Numbered from the stretch's first letter, positions 36,101-45,704 are shown. The stretch is 60,000 nt of DNA from Antedon mediterranea (GCF_964355755.1 NC_092673.1:19475001-19535000); one strand, 5' to 3'. Translations and numbers: made by a program. The notes: generated by a model not told the origin, from the sequence alone.

Positions 36101-39100
36101 CATTGGACAAATCTTCAGTTCATATTATCTTACATCCTGTCAGTTTATTCTCATAGCCGTGATCTAAGAAAGAACATGCAGAAGGACGTTCACCAACCAA
36201 CTATCCTTATTGTGGGTACACATAAGGGTAAGCTTGGTGAGACTGAAGAACAACAAAATGTTGAGGTTAATAATACTTTTAATTTTTGCATCATTAAACA
36301 TAGCTGCAGCCATGAATACATTGATAGAGTGAAGAAAGTAGATAAAGAATCTACTGGAGTACTGTATCAATTACTTAATACTATAGTCATATAAGAAGTT
36401 TTAAAATATTTATTTAAACAAAAATTACATTATGATATAAACATTTTTTGTTTATAACCAGGCAAAGAAGAGGTTTAAAAAGATTCGAAATGTGCTTAAA
36501 GATAAACTGTATGAAGCACATGTATATCACCGATATTTTGCAATTGAAAACAGCCAAGAAACAACAGATGAGAGCTTCAGCATTCTAAAAAAAGTTGTTG
36601 ATGAGTTCATGTCAGATTTAGAAAAGCCTATTCCTTTAAAATGGATGCGTTTTCGATGTGAACTAGATGATCTAAGAGGAAAAAAACACTTTTCTTTGTG
36701 TCCTTTCAAAGAGGTAAACTTTATATTTTATAAAATTATTATTATAGTATACAACGTATTGAATTAAGAATTAAATGAGAAATAATGTTTGTCAACAGAA
36801 ATATTATTGTTATATTTTATCTTTTATATTTACAGCCATTAAACATTTTGAATAAATTTACTTAATACTCACCTAATAAAAAGAACATTTTGTTGATTAA
36901 TTTTTGCTTTCTACTGCCAAACACATGATTTGTTTTGTTTTATTTATTTTTTAATAAATAAATGGTAATGAACATACCCTTAGTTTGTGGGAATGTTTTT
37001 GTTTTATTTCTTGTTATGTTGAGTGAGACATTTGTAGGTCAATCGTGAAATAAAGTATTTGTACATCTGATGACAAAATGGTCTAACACCCATAATGCTA
37101 TCCTATGCAGTTCTTGTACCACACTTCTTTATATCTTCTAAACTAAGATACCAAAGTGATTTTACACTTGAATGTTTTATTTACATCTGAATATAACTTA
37201 TTATTTCTTTAGCTTAAATTACTGGCTGGCAAGAATGGTATTGCTGAAGATAATCAATCAATCCTTCTTAACTTCCTGTATGATCTTGGTGAAATTGTTT
37301 ACATGCCTGACAACAAATTATTGAAAGATAAAGCGGTGTTAGATCCGATGCAGCTGGTTGAAATTGTTACTGCTTTTGTAACAGTCATTACACCTGAAAT
37401 TCCAGTAAGTGGGTCATATGGTATTCAAAATTGTAAGCAAGTGTTGGTGTTTTCTTGTTCCATGGGGAAATAATTGTTTCTAATATCAAAAAATAGAGGA
37501 ACATAAAAATATATAGCCATTAAATTTTTATTGTTGAATGGTATGTTTATTTATTATGAACATGGTCATTGTGTCTATAAAGCAATGATCTATATTCTGA
37601 AATTTTAGTGTGTTTTAATTTCTCAACATTCCACTAGCCTCACTCAATAACTAACTTTTTAATCATTCAATAAACAAAAATCATAAGTATGGCTAATATG
37701 TAGTGTTTTTTTTATTAGGCGGCTATAAATAGAGATGCCTTTGATAAACTTGACAGAGGCATACTGGAAGAAAGATTGTTGCGAAAATTATGGAGCGAGA
37801 GTAAAGTTGACAAAGGAAAGAATTTTGAATTCCTTGTAGCACTGATGATTCAATTAGGTTTCATTTGTAAGAGGAAGACAACCAGCAGCCAAGACATAAA
37901 GAGTAAATCTAAGGTAGGTTTTTATTCTTTAATTTTTCCCATATGGTTTTCATGTAAAATTACATGTTTATTTCCAACTATATTTTTTTGTTAAACTTTT
38001 TACCTAAAACAGTTTTTAACATATACATGATGTGATGTTTCTTTACAAGAATCTAAATCAATTATATAGAAATTTTCAATTTCAGAAATCGGTTGTGAAG
38101 CGATCATTTTATGTGCCACTACGCCTTGCTTTTAAGACATCAACTGAAGTGAAACCAGTACCTGATGAATTTCCAGCTATCAGTATCTATTACGACTTTG
38201 AGGGATATCTGCCAGATGTATTGTTTCCATACATGATTATTGATTTCCTTAACAAATTTCAAATGGAAGAAGTTGACCCAATACTCTTGTATAATCATGC
38301 TCAACTTTACTTCGACCAAGACCATCATGTGACTTTATCTCTCGTCAAATTCATAACTAAGGAGGATAATCGAAAGTTCTTGTTAAAGGTACTGTATCAT
38401 GTTTGATATCAGTGCTTGATAAATAATCTGAATTGCTAGTTTGTTAATAGTCAGAAGCAAAACAATGCCATTAACAGCTGCAAATTATCATGTAGGTTCA
38501 TATTTGAACATATTTCTTATCTCAATCTTTTCACTGTACTATGTGTCACAACTATTTCCTTTTCTTTCCAGGTGACTATTAAAAGAACAAATACTCTTGC
38601 TGAAAAAAGTAATGAAGAACCCTCTTCTGAAGCATGTAAAGAGGTATGTTATCATCGTCTTTTTAGACGTTTTTGTTATATATTTAATTAAAAATCTATA
38701 ATAAAAAAATAACAATTAGAGCCGATTTTTTTTTAGCTGAGCTAGAAAACCCAATGGAATGAAAAAATTATTTGGGAAAATTTAACCAGGAAGCAGGAAA
38801 AAAACAGCCAATCAAAAATACCTTAATAAAACTTGACCTTGATTCTCTACCACTTCATTAAAAAGTATATTACACAAGGTAGAAATTAAAGGATTTAAAG
38901 AACAATAAATAAATTCATCTTATCTTTTTGCAATGTTCTATAAATGTGGGATGCTAGCCAAAAGCCTATGTTTAATAAAGTTATTGTGTGGAGTTAATAA
39001 TTGTTAATTGCATGTTATTGAAAATCATTAAAAAATATATCTTCAGGTTTTATCAACAGTTGAGATGTCATTTAAACAATCTAAAGATGGCGGTAGAAGA

Positions 39101-42100
39101 GGAATTCCATTCAAGAGATGTATTCCTTGTGATTGTAGTCTTACATCAAAAAAGAAGCATTTCCAATTTGTTAAAGATTTTCAGCGCAAGTCGTTGACAT
39201 GCAGCAAAGATGGCATATTCATAAAGATGGACGTTACACGTTACCATCTGTTGTTTGGAAGTAAGAATAAAAACTGTATGCAATAGAGAGTTAATTTTAG
39301 GAAATTTAAAATGTTTCACTGTATTGTATATCCTCTATATAAGCATTGAATCAATATCTTTTGCTGTATGTCTTATATAATTACACATAGTTTTTACTTT
39401 TGTGGTAATGGCGTAAACAATCCAAACCTGCCAGATGATGATATATGTTGCCAAAATAAACTCATTGTTTAGTAGCCCTCTAATTCATCATGTTGTTTAC
39501 TCGATTTGCTAAACATTTGAACCCACTTGTACTTGTACACATTAAAATGGATTTCATATATATATTATAGTAATAATTAGTAATAGTAATTTAAATTCTG
39601 TTAAATAGAAAAAAATAGATTCATATTATTTCTAACTTTATTATTTTTATAGGAGGTAAAGAAGGGCCTAACAAAGAGCAATCAAAACAAGGTATGACAA
39701 GTAGACATCAATTTTCTTATGCTAAACTAATCTCTAGTACTGGTTCGCGAATATATAAAGCGTACATAACTTGAAATTGTCAAAAGCGCAATTAAGGCAC
39801 TCCACACATAATACCGACATGATAGAATGTACCGTATGTAGTTGAATATAATTGTGTCCATACATGAAACAAGAAAACAAAACAAATTTGGAAAATAAAT
39901 ATTTACACATTGAAATACAGAATCTAATTCACGCTCACCAAAAATGCATAAAATATTTATAAATCTTAGCCAAAATAAAATTGGGTATGGAAAGAAATGG
40001 GATCAAAAATCTAATTTAACATACTATTAATTATTTATAATGTAAAACAGTTGGTGAAAAATACCTATTCGGGGCAAATCGTTTAACCTAAATTTGCTTT
40101 AATCATTATTAAATAATTATCTAACTTAATTAGTAGGCCTAATGGATTTCAATTTCTGGTACAATTTAGTACAGAAATTATACATACGAATAAAACTTTA
40201 CGTCCTATAAAAACCTACTTTGTTACGTAAATGTATACATACCCTTATACGTACGCTCGTGCAATTTCCCATATGGACCAACTTTATATACCATCGAGTA
40301 AAAATTCTAGAAGTAATGCACGATTTACCGAATTGTACCCTTGCATAAATTTACTTATAGATGAACAACATTTAAATATTGACTGGATTAGCTCCCTGGT
40401 TTAAGTTAATAGTAGAGTGTGAACTGGACAAATATAGGCCTACTCACAAGCCATTAACATGCACATACTTTTACATTGATGGGTAGAAACCTGTAGGTAA
40501 ATTTGTTACTACAAATAAAACCAGTTAAACATTTATACTTTAATATGCTTAACTCCAAATTTCCACATGATGATCATTAGTTCACATCATCAAGTTTGTG
40601 ACTCTATTAAAGGCCCATTTACACTAGGATGATACAGTAAATATATAGACAAACACACATTTTTCATACATAAAACAAAAGAAATCTAAAGAGTTGTTAT
40701 CATAGAACTATTTAGGATAACCATGTATGCTTTTTTTGATGAAAATAATATATTTTCCCACCTCCAATCAAATGATGTCCTGATTTAATAAAAGCAATAA
40801 TATTGTTTTTAGTGATCATGATTATTACATTTTTATTATAATTTCTTTTGTAATTGAGCCTTAAAGCTGATAATAATTTGTGTAAATTTAAAATATTTAT
40901 ATTACTTTTATTTTGTGTCTATAATTGTAGTTAAAAAAAAAAATGTGTTGAGCTGTAACTCTACCTACCATAATAAAAAAAATGACTATGAAAGAAGGAA
41001 AATATATAAACATTAAACTTTCTATAAGTATCTAGTGAATGATCAGTTTTCAATTGGGATACAGATGCATCGCATCTAGAACAATATAAATTAGTTTTGC
41101 TGCTTATTTTTGTCTAGACTAAATTATAATAATGCAAGGTGTCTTGGATTACAGAAATCTCAGAGGATGATTTCCTGCAACTGTTGACTGATACAGCAGA
41201 GTGGTTTGATGGACTTGGATATCTCAAAATATTGAAAGTCTTATATAAAGACCATCTGAATATTAATGTGGAGATGGAGAGAGCTGGAAGTGTTTGGGAT
41301 CTACTGCAGTATTTAAGAGCCTCAGGAAATTTGAAGCCATCAAATCTCACTATTCTGTATGACACAGTAAAGATAACCCAGCAGTGTGGCTTTAAATCAA
41401 ACGTTGAGAATCAACCTCCAGAAGATATTAAGGATCATGTGGTATCGACGCTGTCACCTTTCAGACAGAAGGTTTATCAGCTGGGAGTGAAACTGAGAAA
41501 GAATGAAGTATCAAAACTTGCTAGGTTATTTAACAGCAGACCTACAGTAGTGGTAAATGAATACCAAGACAGCTGGAGTTTGATTATGGACTTTGAACAT
41601 AGAGGGATCATTGATAAGGATTTCACAAAGATGGTTACATTTCTCAAAGTTTTAGAAAGAAATGGAATGAAATGGGCAAAGAAGATTTTCCTTGATGGTT
41701 AGTTTATTAGTATTTCAGATTTAAATCTGTTTTCCACTTGGAAATTTTAAAGTACAGCATATATGCTTCTTGGATATCCATATTTCCATCTTCCAAATTC
41801 CTTTTTGTGACAAGTTCTTTGCTTCATTGAAATTAGTAGCTTGAATAGCATAAGCAACCAGAGCTCTAGAAATAAGTTATCGTTGTCATTAGCACTCATG
41901 TAAAATGTAGGGGGCAGGTGATACGCAATCAAAACGAAATTATAAAGTCCCAGTGATAGTTGTATTATTAATCAATTTTACATTTATTTGCATGAATGTT
42001 AATGTACTGACATGGTATCTATATATAAATTTACGTAAGGGCAAAATTCGATAAATCTCGGTTTATTTCTAGAATGTTTACTCGATGGTATATAAAGTTG

Positions 42101-44281
42101 GTTCGTACTTTCGGTACTGATTTTAACCGCCTGATGTAACCCAGTTTACTAATTAAATTGAGTTCGATAATTAGTTATTGACGATTAAAACGAATTTAGG
42201 TTCAACGATTTGCCCCAAATAGGGGTGTTTTTCGATCGTGGTATACACTGTCTAATGGATGTCCGTCTTGAAAAATACCCGCAGACGATAATACGAGGAT
42301 GCTTCACATTTTCCTATCTCCTCCTACGATAATTGTTTTTAATGGCTGAAAACCGGTTGAACAGCTCGAGTACAGCATCATAATGTTGAAGACAGGCCGA
42401 TTTTCTTTAAAAAATACTATTTTTGATAGATTTAATATACGTTTATACAAATGTATTGATTTGCGATGAATGGAACATTCCAATCTCTGTTCCACAATTG
42501 TCTATTAAACGGATAAAGAGCTAGCGTTTTCACTCGCCGTATATTATGTATAAATCTTTATTATTGCAGTTAAACCACCCACATCATCACCCTTCCCTCA
42601 CTGGCATGAGTAGCGTTGTAAAACCAGTAGAGGATAGGCCTACGGTACATCACATGCCCTAAACGCAGAACAACTTTGGTGGGTAGGGTAGGAACCAACT
42701 TAAGTATGAAACAATTGAAAACCATTAGGCCTACTAATTAAGTTGAGTTAAATAATTTAATATTTTTTGACGATTAAATCGAATTTATGATTTTCCCCGA
42801 ATAGAGGTGGTTTTCACAAATTGTTTTACATTATATAAACATTATACACGTCGTAGTGATGTATCGTTACATGTACTGTACTATTTCAATCGACTAGGAC
42901 GGTGATAGTTTCAACAAATTATTACATCGCAATGTTTTACTGTGTTTAGTGGTATATTATTTGTAAAACATGAAAACAATAATAATAATAATAACTGCAG
43001 GTACTTGACAATTTAGAAATTTACAAATTAAAAAGTGGGTTTTGAGAAGAGATTTGAAGACACTGATGGAAGTAGCCTGACGGATTTCAATAGGCAACGC
43101 ATTCCATAGAGAAACGGATGCCAAAGAAAACTTAGTGGAAGGATGAAATATATGGGCAAGAAGAGACTCAGATCTAGATCTCAGAGACCGCTTATGAACA
43201 TAAGGTTGAATAAGTTCAATTAATATTTCGTTACTAAATGGATAAAGAATATATTTAAAAATTGTTCCTGTTTGCACCCATTCTTTTCCCCATCCCTCAA
43301 CCCTAATGTTACATACAAAACACAAATTAAGTTTGTTCAAATTTGACAATTGGTCTCATTTTGTGACAAGTTTCTCTTTCGGAAGTAATTCCCATGGTGC
43401 TAATTTTAGTTGAGTACATAAATCACAGTGTCTATTTATTTGTTCCTGCAGGCTGTAAACGACATGTATTATTGTCCTGCGGTACGTACATTTGAAATCG
43501 CCAGTTTTTTAACGCTGAAATTATTATGTATTCGAGAACCATCTGTGGGCACGACCTAGATGGTACGCGAGCGAAGCGAGCGTACCATCTAGTTAATATA
43601 ATTTTGCAAAAACTTGTGTTTTCACAGATGAAAAAGATGATACAGAGACATTACTGCAGTCTGTCATCCGAGGTAGTCAACAAGGTACGATCCATTAGAG
43701 GTCATAGGAATACAGTTGTGTGTGTATAAATACTACTAAATGAACCAATTACGGTATTTTTGTATCCAATTAAAGGTGAAAGCAGCGAGTTTTACATTTT
43801 AACAAAATTAATTTAGAACAGTAGCTGTGGTATGAAACAAATAATGAATTAATTTTTGTTGCGAACCATAAAAGATTGAATTCAATTTTAAATTGAAGTT
43901 CAATATTACTTGTACTGAAATACTAAATGCTATGTATAAGGAATATCTTTACCAATAATTAAAAAGTGCTTTTTGTCATCCCCTAAAATGATGCATTGAT
44001 AAAAGTTTAGCTAATTTTGATAAACAGAAACAAATCATAATGAAAACACTTTGATAATCAAAAATCAAAAAAATTTAGTCTTTATCAAAACATTTTTCTT
44101 TTTAATTTCAGATATCTGGTTGATAGTTGCAGTATTTTGTATTGCTTTAATCGCAGTCTTAGCAGTTTTCGTTCCATTTTACGATCTAATAATAATATTT
44201 TTAAGTACTATGGGTTTGTTTGTAACTCTGGTTGAATTGGTGTGGTGTGTACATAAAAAAATGACTGCATCTGGTACTTAG
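23554..44281 (+). CDS. Gene 2: tandem DED - Roc GTPase - COR - tandem DED - membrane anchor protein
   Basis: Nineteen coding exons: 23554-23563, 23652-24152, 25637-25802, 26377-26462, 31610-31680, 32966-33071, 33707-33852, 35777-35866, 36086-36265, 36483-36713, 37213-37404, 37719-37913, 38086-38388, 38572-38643, 39047-39260, 39653-39691, 41155-41697, 43628-43684, 44112-44281 (TAG). They total 3372 bp, 1123 residues, in frame. The start is the only ATG whose exon (MAA, phase 1) joins the next exon in frame; an ATG at 23532 would hit a stop. Residues about 4-170 are a DED pair, 209-216 the P-loop, 349-354 switch II, 437-440 the G4 motif, 530-854 COR-like, 868-1048 a second DED pair, and 1069-1113 hydrophobic. 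I infer a GTP-controlled scaffold tethered to a membrane, perhaps in death or innate immune signalling. The main uncertainty is exon 36483-36713. Confidence 0.78.
25411..25445 (+). other. Duplicated mini-exon with in-frame stop (possible poison or alternative terminal exon)
   Basis: After 'caattttcag' the sequence matches the start of the true Roc exon (around 25653-25682) at nearly every base. Read in the required phase it gives DIAARELYFQN then TAA at 25443-25445. If spliced it would end the protein right after the N-terminal DED pair. It may equally be a dead duplicate. The rest of the intron, 24153-25636, is AT-rich with nothing else seen. Confidence 0.5.
25637..36713 (+). CDS. Gene 2, Roc GTPase region (8 exons interrupted by mobile elements)
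   Basis: Exon 25637-25802 carries the Walker A motif GQEGVGKT after a beta-strand-like LGMLKVI. Exons 26377-26462 and 31610-31680 form the switch I side. Exon 32966-33071 is an Asp/Asn-rich spacer. Exon 33707-33852 contains NIWDHGGQ, the DxxG switch II motif typical of Roc, and YHGIHR. Exon 35777-35866 has ALYIVVFDLS, the usual strand after switch II. Exon 36086-36265 has TILIVGTHKG, the G4 position where Roc domains usually show THxD. Exon 36483-36713 includes KHFSLCPFKE and the HRYFAIENS segment. These features place it in the Roc family rather than among free Ras-like GTPases. Two points are odd: Gly instead of Asp in G4, and a frame problem at the border of the last exon. Confidence 0.72.
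26575..26752 (+). repeat. 5' LTR
   Basis: 178 bp, tgttac...ataaca, identical to the 3' LTR. Contains 'gaataaaataa', a possible poly-A signal region. Confidence 0.95.
26753..26767 (+). promoter_or_regulatory. Primer-binding site of the LTR element
   Basis: TGGTGACCCCGACC follows the 5' LTR directly. TGG complements the CCA end of a tRNA. I do not assign the tRNA species. Confidence 0.7.
26938..27678 (+). CDS. gag of the LTR retrotransposon
   Basis: Starting at the ATG at 26938 (MAYAIPPPKAM), the frame encodes a capsid-type domain with FKEAWVDYRIAVGLDKK, HFKPTRNVLYERHRF and IDQYFVRLRQLAEEC, typical of the Ty3/Gypsy gag family. An in-frame ATG at 26914 exists but the usual start context favours 26938. 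The frame ends at 27678, but its last part is nonsense: the zinc knuckle that should end Gag (CRKCGKRNHWAKKC, about 27611-27652) lies in the pol frame, open from 27509. A +1 shift around 27509-27554 is therefore needed, either programmed or a mutation. Confidence 0.85.
   Translation: MAYAIPPPKAMTFAGSGNLEKAWITFKEAWVDYRIAVGLDKKNTNIQIATLKSIMGDDCRKRLKTLGLTDAEMTDHDTILAKLQEHFKPTRNVLYERHRFYTAKQETGETIDQYFVRLRQLAEECKFDTKEDEMLRDKLVIGCSDAAAKARIFRLKDKNTDLKTTLESLRISEAADKQLKALDHETNSNVEAVNYNKPNYNKHKKLWNGTQTETVSSVWPVMQKMRKTKPLGQEMLVWAKEPQTCA
27509..30820 (+). CDS. pol of the LTR retrotransposon (zinc knuckle, protease, RT, RNase H, integrase)
   Basis: The open frame runs from after a TAG at 27506-27508; the first ATG is at 27644. 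In order it shows a CCHC knuckle, a protease with DTGA after VKAKV, an RT with TKPNGTLRICLD, LDLRSGYW and LPFGL, an RNase H with QCDASMKGLGAVL, a zinc-binding integrase head (H-x3-H...CDAC), the integrase core with AIDLF, SDNGSQ and ANGRAERSIQ (D,D,E), and a C-terminal tail. The RT active-site box reads CIKDDIL, where most Gypsy elements have a Tyr two residues before the DD; this may reduce activity. No internal stop is present. Minus-strand frames across it are shadows. Confidence 0.92.
31167..31177 (+). promoter_or_regulatory. Polypurine tract of the LTR element
   Basis: AAGAAGAGGGA lies directly before the 3' LTR, where plus-strand synthesis primes. Confidence 0.8.
31178..31355 (+). repeat. 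3' LTR
   Basis: 178 bp, identical to the 5' LTR, followed by the gaatg target duplication. Confidence 0.95.
31681..32132. other. Intron of gene 2, left part of a composite dispersed repeat
   Basis: 31681-31960 shows nothing clear. From about 31985, 'agagggtactccgagagtac' and 'aacctccgg' begin what looks like a dispersed repeat whose other end is 'aacctccttggcggaggtaa' at about 32551-32570. Confidence 0.4.
32133..32200 (+). mobile_element. tRNA-derived SINE head
   Basis: A-box-like GTGGTGTAATGGTTA (about 32136-32150) and B-box GGTTCAAGCCC (32181-32191) are correctly spaced for a pol III internal promoter. The stretch is followed by T-runs and a body with 'gaccttgacctatgacctt' and 'tttggttagaatcgg', ending in '(acacacaa)n'. 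Acceptor-stem pairing is poor, so it is a SINE or tRNA pseudogene rather than a working tRNA. Confidence 0.5.
32201..32572 (+). mobile_element. Body of a dispersed non-autonomous repeat
   Basis: Two diverged copies of a segment with 'gatcattgtg(g/t)c' and 'aatcggat(c/a)aaaactgtgg' are followed by an (acacacaaa)n tract and 'aacctccttggcggaggtaa'. Dispersed repeats of this style are common in marine invertebrates. Class is uncertain. Confidence 0.45.
33199..33613 (-). mobile_element. Severely truncated Penelope-like element in a gene 2 intron
   Basis: On the minus strand the sequence encodes the end of a Penelope GIY-YIG protein (NWEATILTKEPKRKDRQIRE...), over 95% identical by eye to the copy at 56438-57885. 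It also has the same terminal block with 'gatctctatcagagatc' and 'cgaacgttt'. The flanking direct repeat gagaactaaatt (33187-33198 and 33614-33625) marks a 12-bp target duplication. The RT is absent. Confidence 0.8.
33919..35513 (+). mobile_element. Non-autonomous Helitron/Helentron-like element in a gene 2 intron
   Basis: The left end is the palindrome agttatccgcttggt / accaagcggataact. The right end has the complementary subterminal 'gcggataact', then a perfect 8-bp-stem hairpin (actcgtca/tgacgagt), 'ttcatgt' and CTAG followed by T. A 3' hairpin a few bases before CTAG/T is the Helitron hallmark, and subterminal inverted repeats at both ends resemble Helentron-derived non-autonomous elements. 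No Rep/helicase ORF is present. Its 5' end recurs tandemly at 21535-21850. Confidence 0.6.
37213..39260 (+). CDS. Gene 2, COR-like region (5 exons)
   Basis: Exons 37213-37404, 37719-37913, 38086-38388, 38572-38643 (all phase 0) and 39047-39260 (ending phase 1). Key pieces are LLNFLYDLGEIVYMPDN, GILEERLLRKLW, LVALMIQLGFICKRKTT, SFYVPLRLAF, YYDFEGYLPDVLFPY and GGRRGIPFKRCIPCDCSLTS. COR follows Roc in Roco proteins and mediates dimerisation and GTPase coupling. No leucine-rich repeats or kinase are seen. Introns here (up to about 500 bp) hold nothing notable. Confidence 0.75.
39653..41697 (+). CDS. Gene 2, linker exon and C-terminal tandem DED exon
   Basis: Exon 39653-39691 (39 bp) encodes RGKEGPNKEQSKQ. 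Exon 41155-41697 (543 bp, phase 1 on both sides) encodes a DED pair. The first unit includes LKILKVLYKDHL, WDLLQYLRASGNLKPSN and ILYDTVKITQQCG. The second includes FRQKVYQLGVKLRKNEVSKL, SWSLIMDFEHRGII and FLKVLERNGMKWAKKI. It is clearly homologous to the N-terminal pair and to gene 1's pair. The intron 39692-41154 holds one arm of an inverted repeat and otherwise AT-rich sequence. Confidence 0.72.
40028..40372. repeat. Inverted repeat, left arm (upstream of the C-terminal DED exon)
   Basis: The block with 'attcggggcaaatcg', 'aattagtaggcctaatgg' and 'tatataccatcgagtaaa' is repeated in reverse orientation at 42008-42240 and, in part, 42705-42850. Divergence is considerable (roughly one base in four or five). 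Confidence 0.7.
42008..42850. repeat. Inverted repeat, right arms (two copies)
   Basis: 42008-42240 carries the complement of the left arm ('tttactcgatggtatata', 'cgatttgccccaaatagggg'). 42705-42850 is a second, partial copy in the same orientation ('cattaggcctactaatt', 'ttccccgaatagagg'). The sequence between them, 42241-42704, shows nothing coding. Confidence 0.65.
42957..43349 (-). mobile_element. LINE (CR1/Jockey-like) ORF2 C-terminal remnant
   Basis: The minus-strand frame contains KRSLRSRSESLLAHIFHP, FSLASVSLWNALPIEIRQA and SVFKSLLKTHFL. The order 'R..LRS', 'F...S..LWN.LP..IR', 'FK..LK..L' is the usual end of non-LTR RT proteins. It finishes in an (att)n tail near 42970-42996, as LINE 3' ends do. 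It is a 5'-truncated copy in a gene 2 intron. Confidence 0.65.
43556..43594. repeat. Strong hairpin, ctagatggtacgc / gcgtaccatctag
   Basis: A 13-bp perfect stem around 'gagcgaagcga', ending ctagtt. It lies about 35 bp before the acceptor of exon 43628. It could be the hairpin end of a mobile element. Confidence 0.6.
43628..44281 (+). CDS. Gene 2, acidic spacer exon and C-terminal membrane anchor exon
   Basis: Exon 43628-43684 encodes DEKDDTETLLQSVIRGSQQ. Exon 44112-44281 encodes IWLIVAVFCIALIAVLAVFV, PFYDLIIIFLSTMGLFVTLV and a short basic tail ending HKKMTASGT then TAG (44279-44281). The hydrophobic run of about 45 residues is long enough for a helical hairpin or one long tail anchor, with a cytosolic Lys-rich end. 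Both exons are in phase with the DED exon. No matching exon is seen in gene 1. Confidence 0.7.
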
Positions 44282-45704
44282 TCACAAAACACAGAAGATG
44301 ACTAATCAATGTTTGTAAAAATATGGAATATTTTATTTATTTGTGTTTCATTTTATGCTTCATTTTTGTTCAATTCAAGAAACATTTATTGACCAAAAAT
44401 ATTATATCATAACAATGGTTTGCATATAATATATATAGTCGAGAGACTACAAAGGCCCAATGGGCCTGTCGCTGTAGTCCCTCTTTACATTATACAAATA
44501 ATAATAATACAACACTTAATCTTAATTAGCCATTACGTACATTATATAAATGGAAAAAAAAAAGAATACAGTATCTTAATTAATTAGGTTAAAAATTGGT
44601 ATATATATATATATTATGCCAGTATTGTGTTTAATAATAAATAATTTAAATAAATGGAAACATCTAGTTAGTTTATTTTGTTGTTACTATTACAGTCAAC
44701 TCTCCCAATACTAATATTATTTTACTATGAATTAAAGTATTTATTAACAAATGAATTTATGAATAATTTACATAAGGCTCAGAAGAAATGGACGAATAAC
44801 CTAAAAGATAAATTATTAAAACTATCTAAAGACTTGATGTTAATAATTTAATTATTTTATCGATTCCTTTTTCTTTCTTACCTTATCATAATGGACACAA
44901 ATCCTGCATATCAACGTAAAATCTGTTTATAAGCATCACATACAGTTTAAGATTTTTAAGATGACAATAGTTCAAATACATGTAGCATGTCAATATAATC
45001 TGTATGTATTGGTATTTGTTTAACATATATATCTTTCTATATTTGCATTATTTTATATCGTATACATGTCAATTTAATCTATAGGTATGTGTATTTGTTC
45101 AATATATATACTTCTATACTACTATAATATGTTATACCGTAAATACAAATTGTAAGTAGTAGTTGTACTAAGATGACATCGGGTATGAAGCGTCTCACAT
45201 ACACACAGAGCCAAAATTGCATCTTGGACTTGCACCGTGTATGGACTCTAACCTTACGGTTTCCATTAAATATACCATTTCATGCTATCATTCTAAATAA
45301 CTAACTTTCAACCTACTGCATTCCTCTTTTTTTCATACCATCCATCTTATCTTGGTGAAAAGGGAGGATACTACATTTTCCTCCCCTGAGTTTATAGCCT
45401 CTCTACTCGAACACAAACTCGAACACAAATAAGATCACAAATAAGATAGTTTAACAAGACAATTTTAATCATGTATTTTACCGCCATTTTTCATTTCTAC
45501 ATTTTAATTAACATCGTATCTAAAATTTTAAATGAGAAAATATATGGTTAATATAATGAATTCTGGCATCTTATTATGTAAATATACCGGTATTTTAACT
45601 ACTCTAAACACTTACTTTTAATTGTCACAAATGTACTTATATGTATATAATATATTCATCAATGAGAATTTAAATAAACGTGAGAAGAACTCACACAAGA
45701 CAAA
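44282..45704. other. 3' flank of gene 2
   Basis: AT-rich. AATAAA-type motifs occur near 44635. At about 44440-44490, 'actacaaaggcccaatgggcc' with 'gctgtagt' forms a small inverted repeat, possibly the end of a retroelement on the minus strand. Nothing coding is seen. Confidence 0.45.

Noticed and set aside
36223-36230. Alternative donor AAG G|GTAAGC within the G4 exon
   Set aside because: It fits the donor consensus better but leaves phase 1, and the downstream exon is then blocked by the TAA at 36477; the donor at 36266 keeps the frame.
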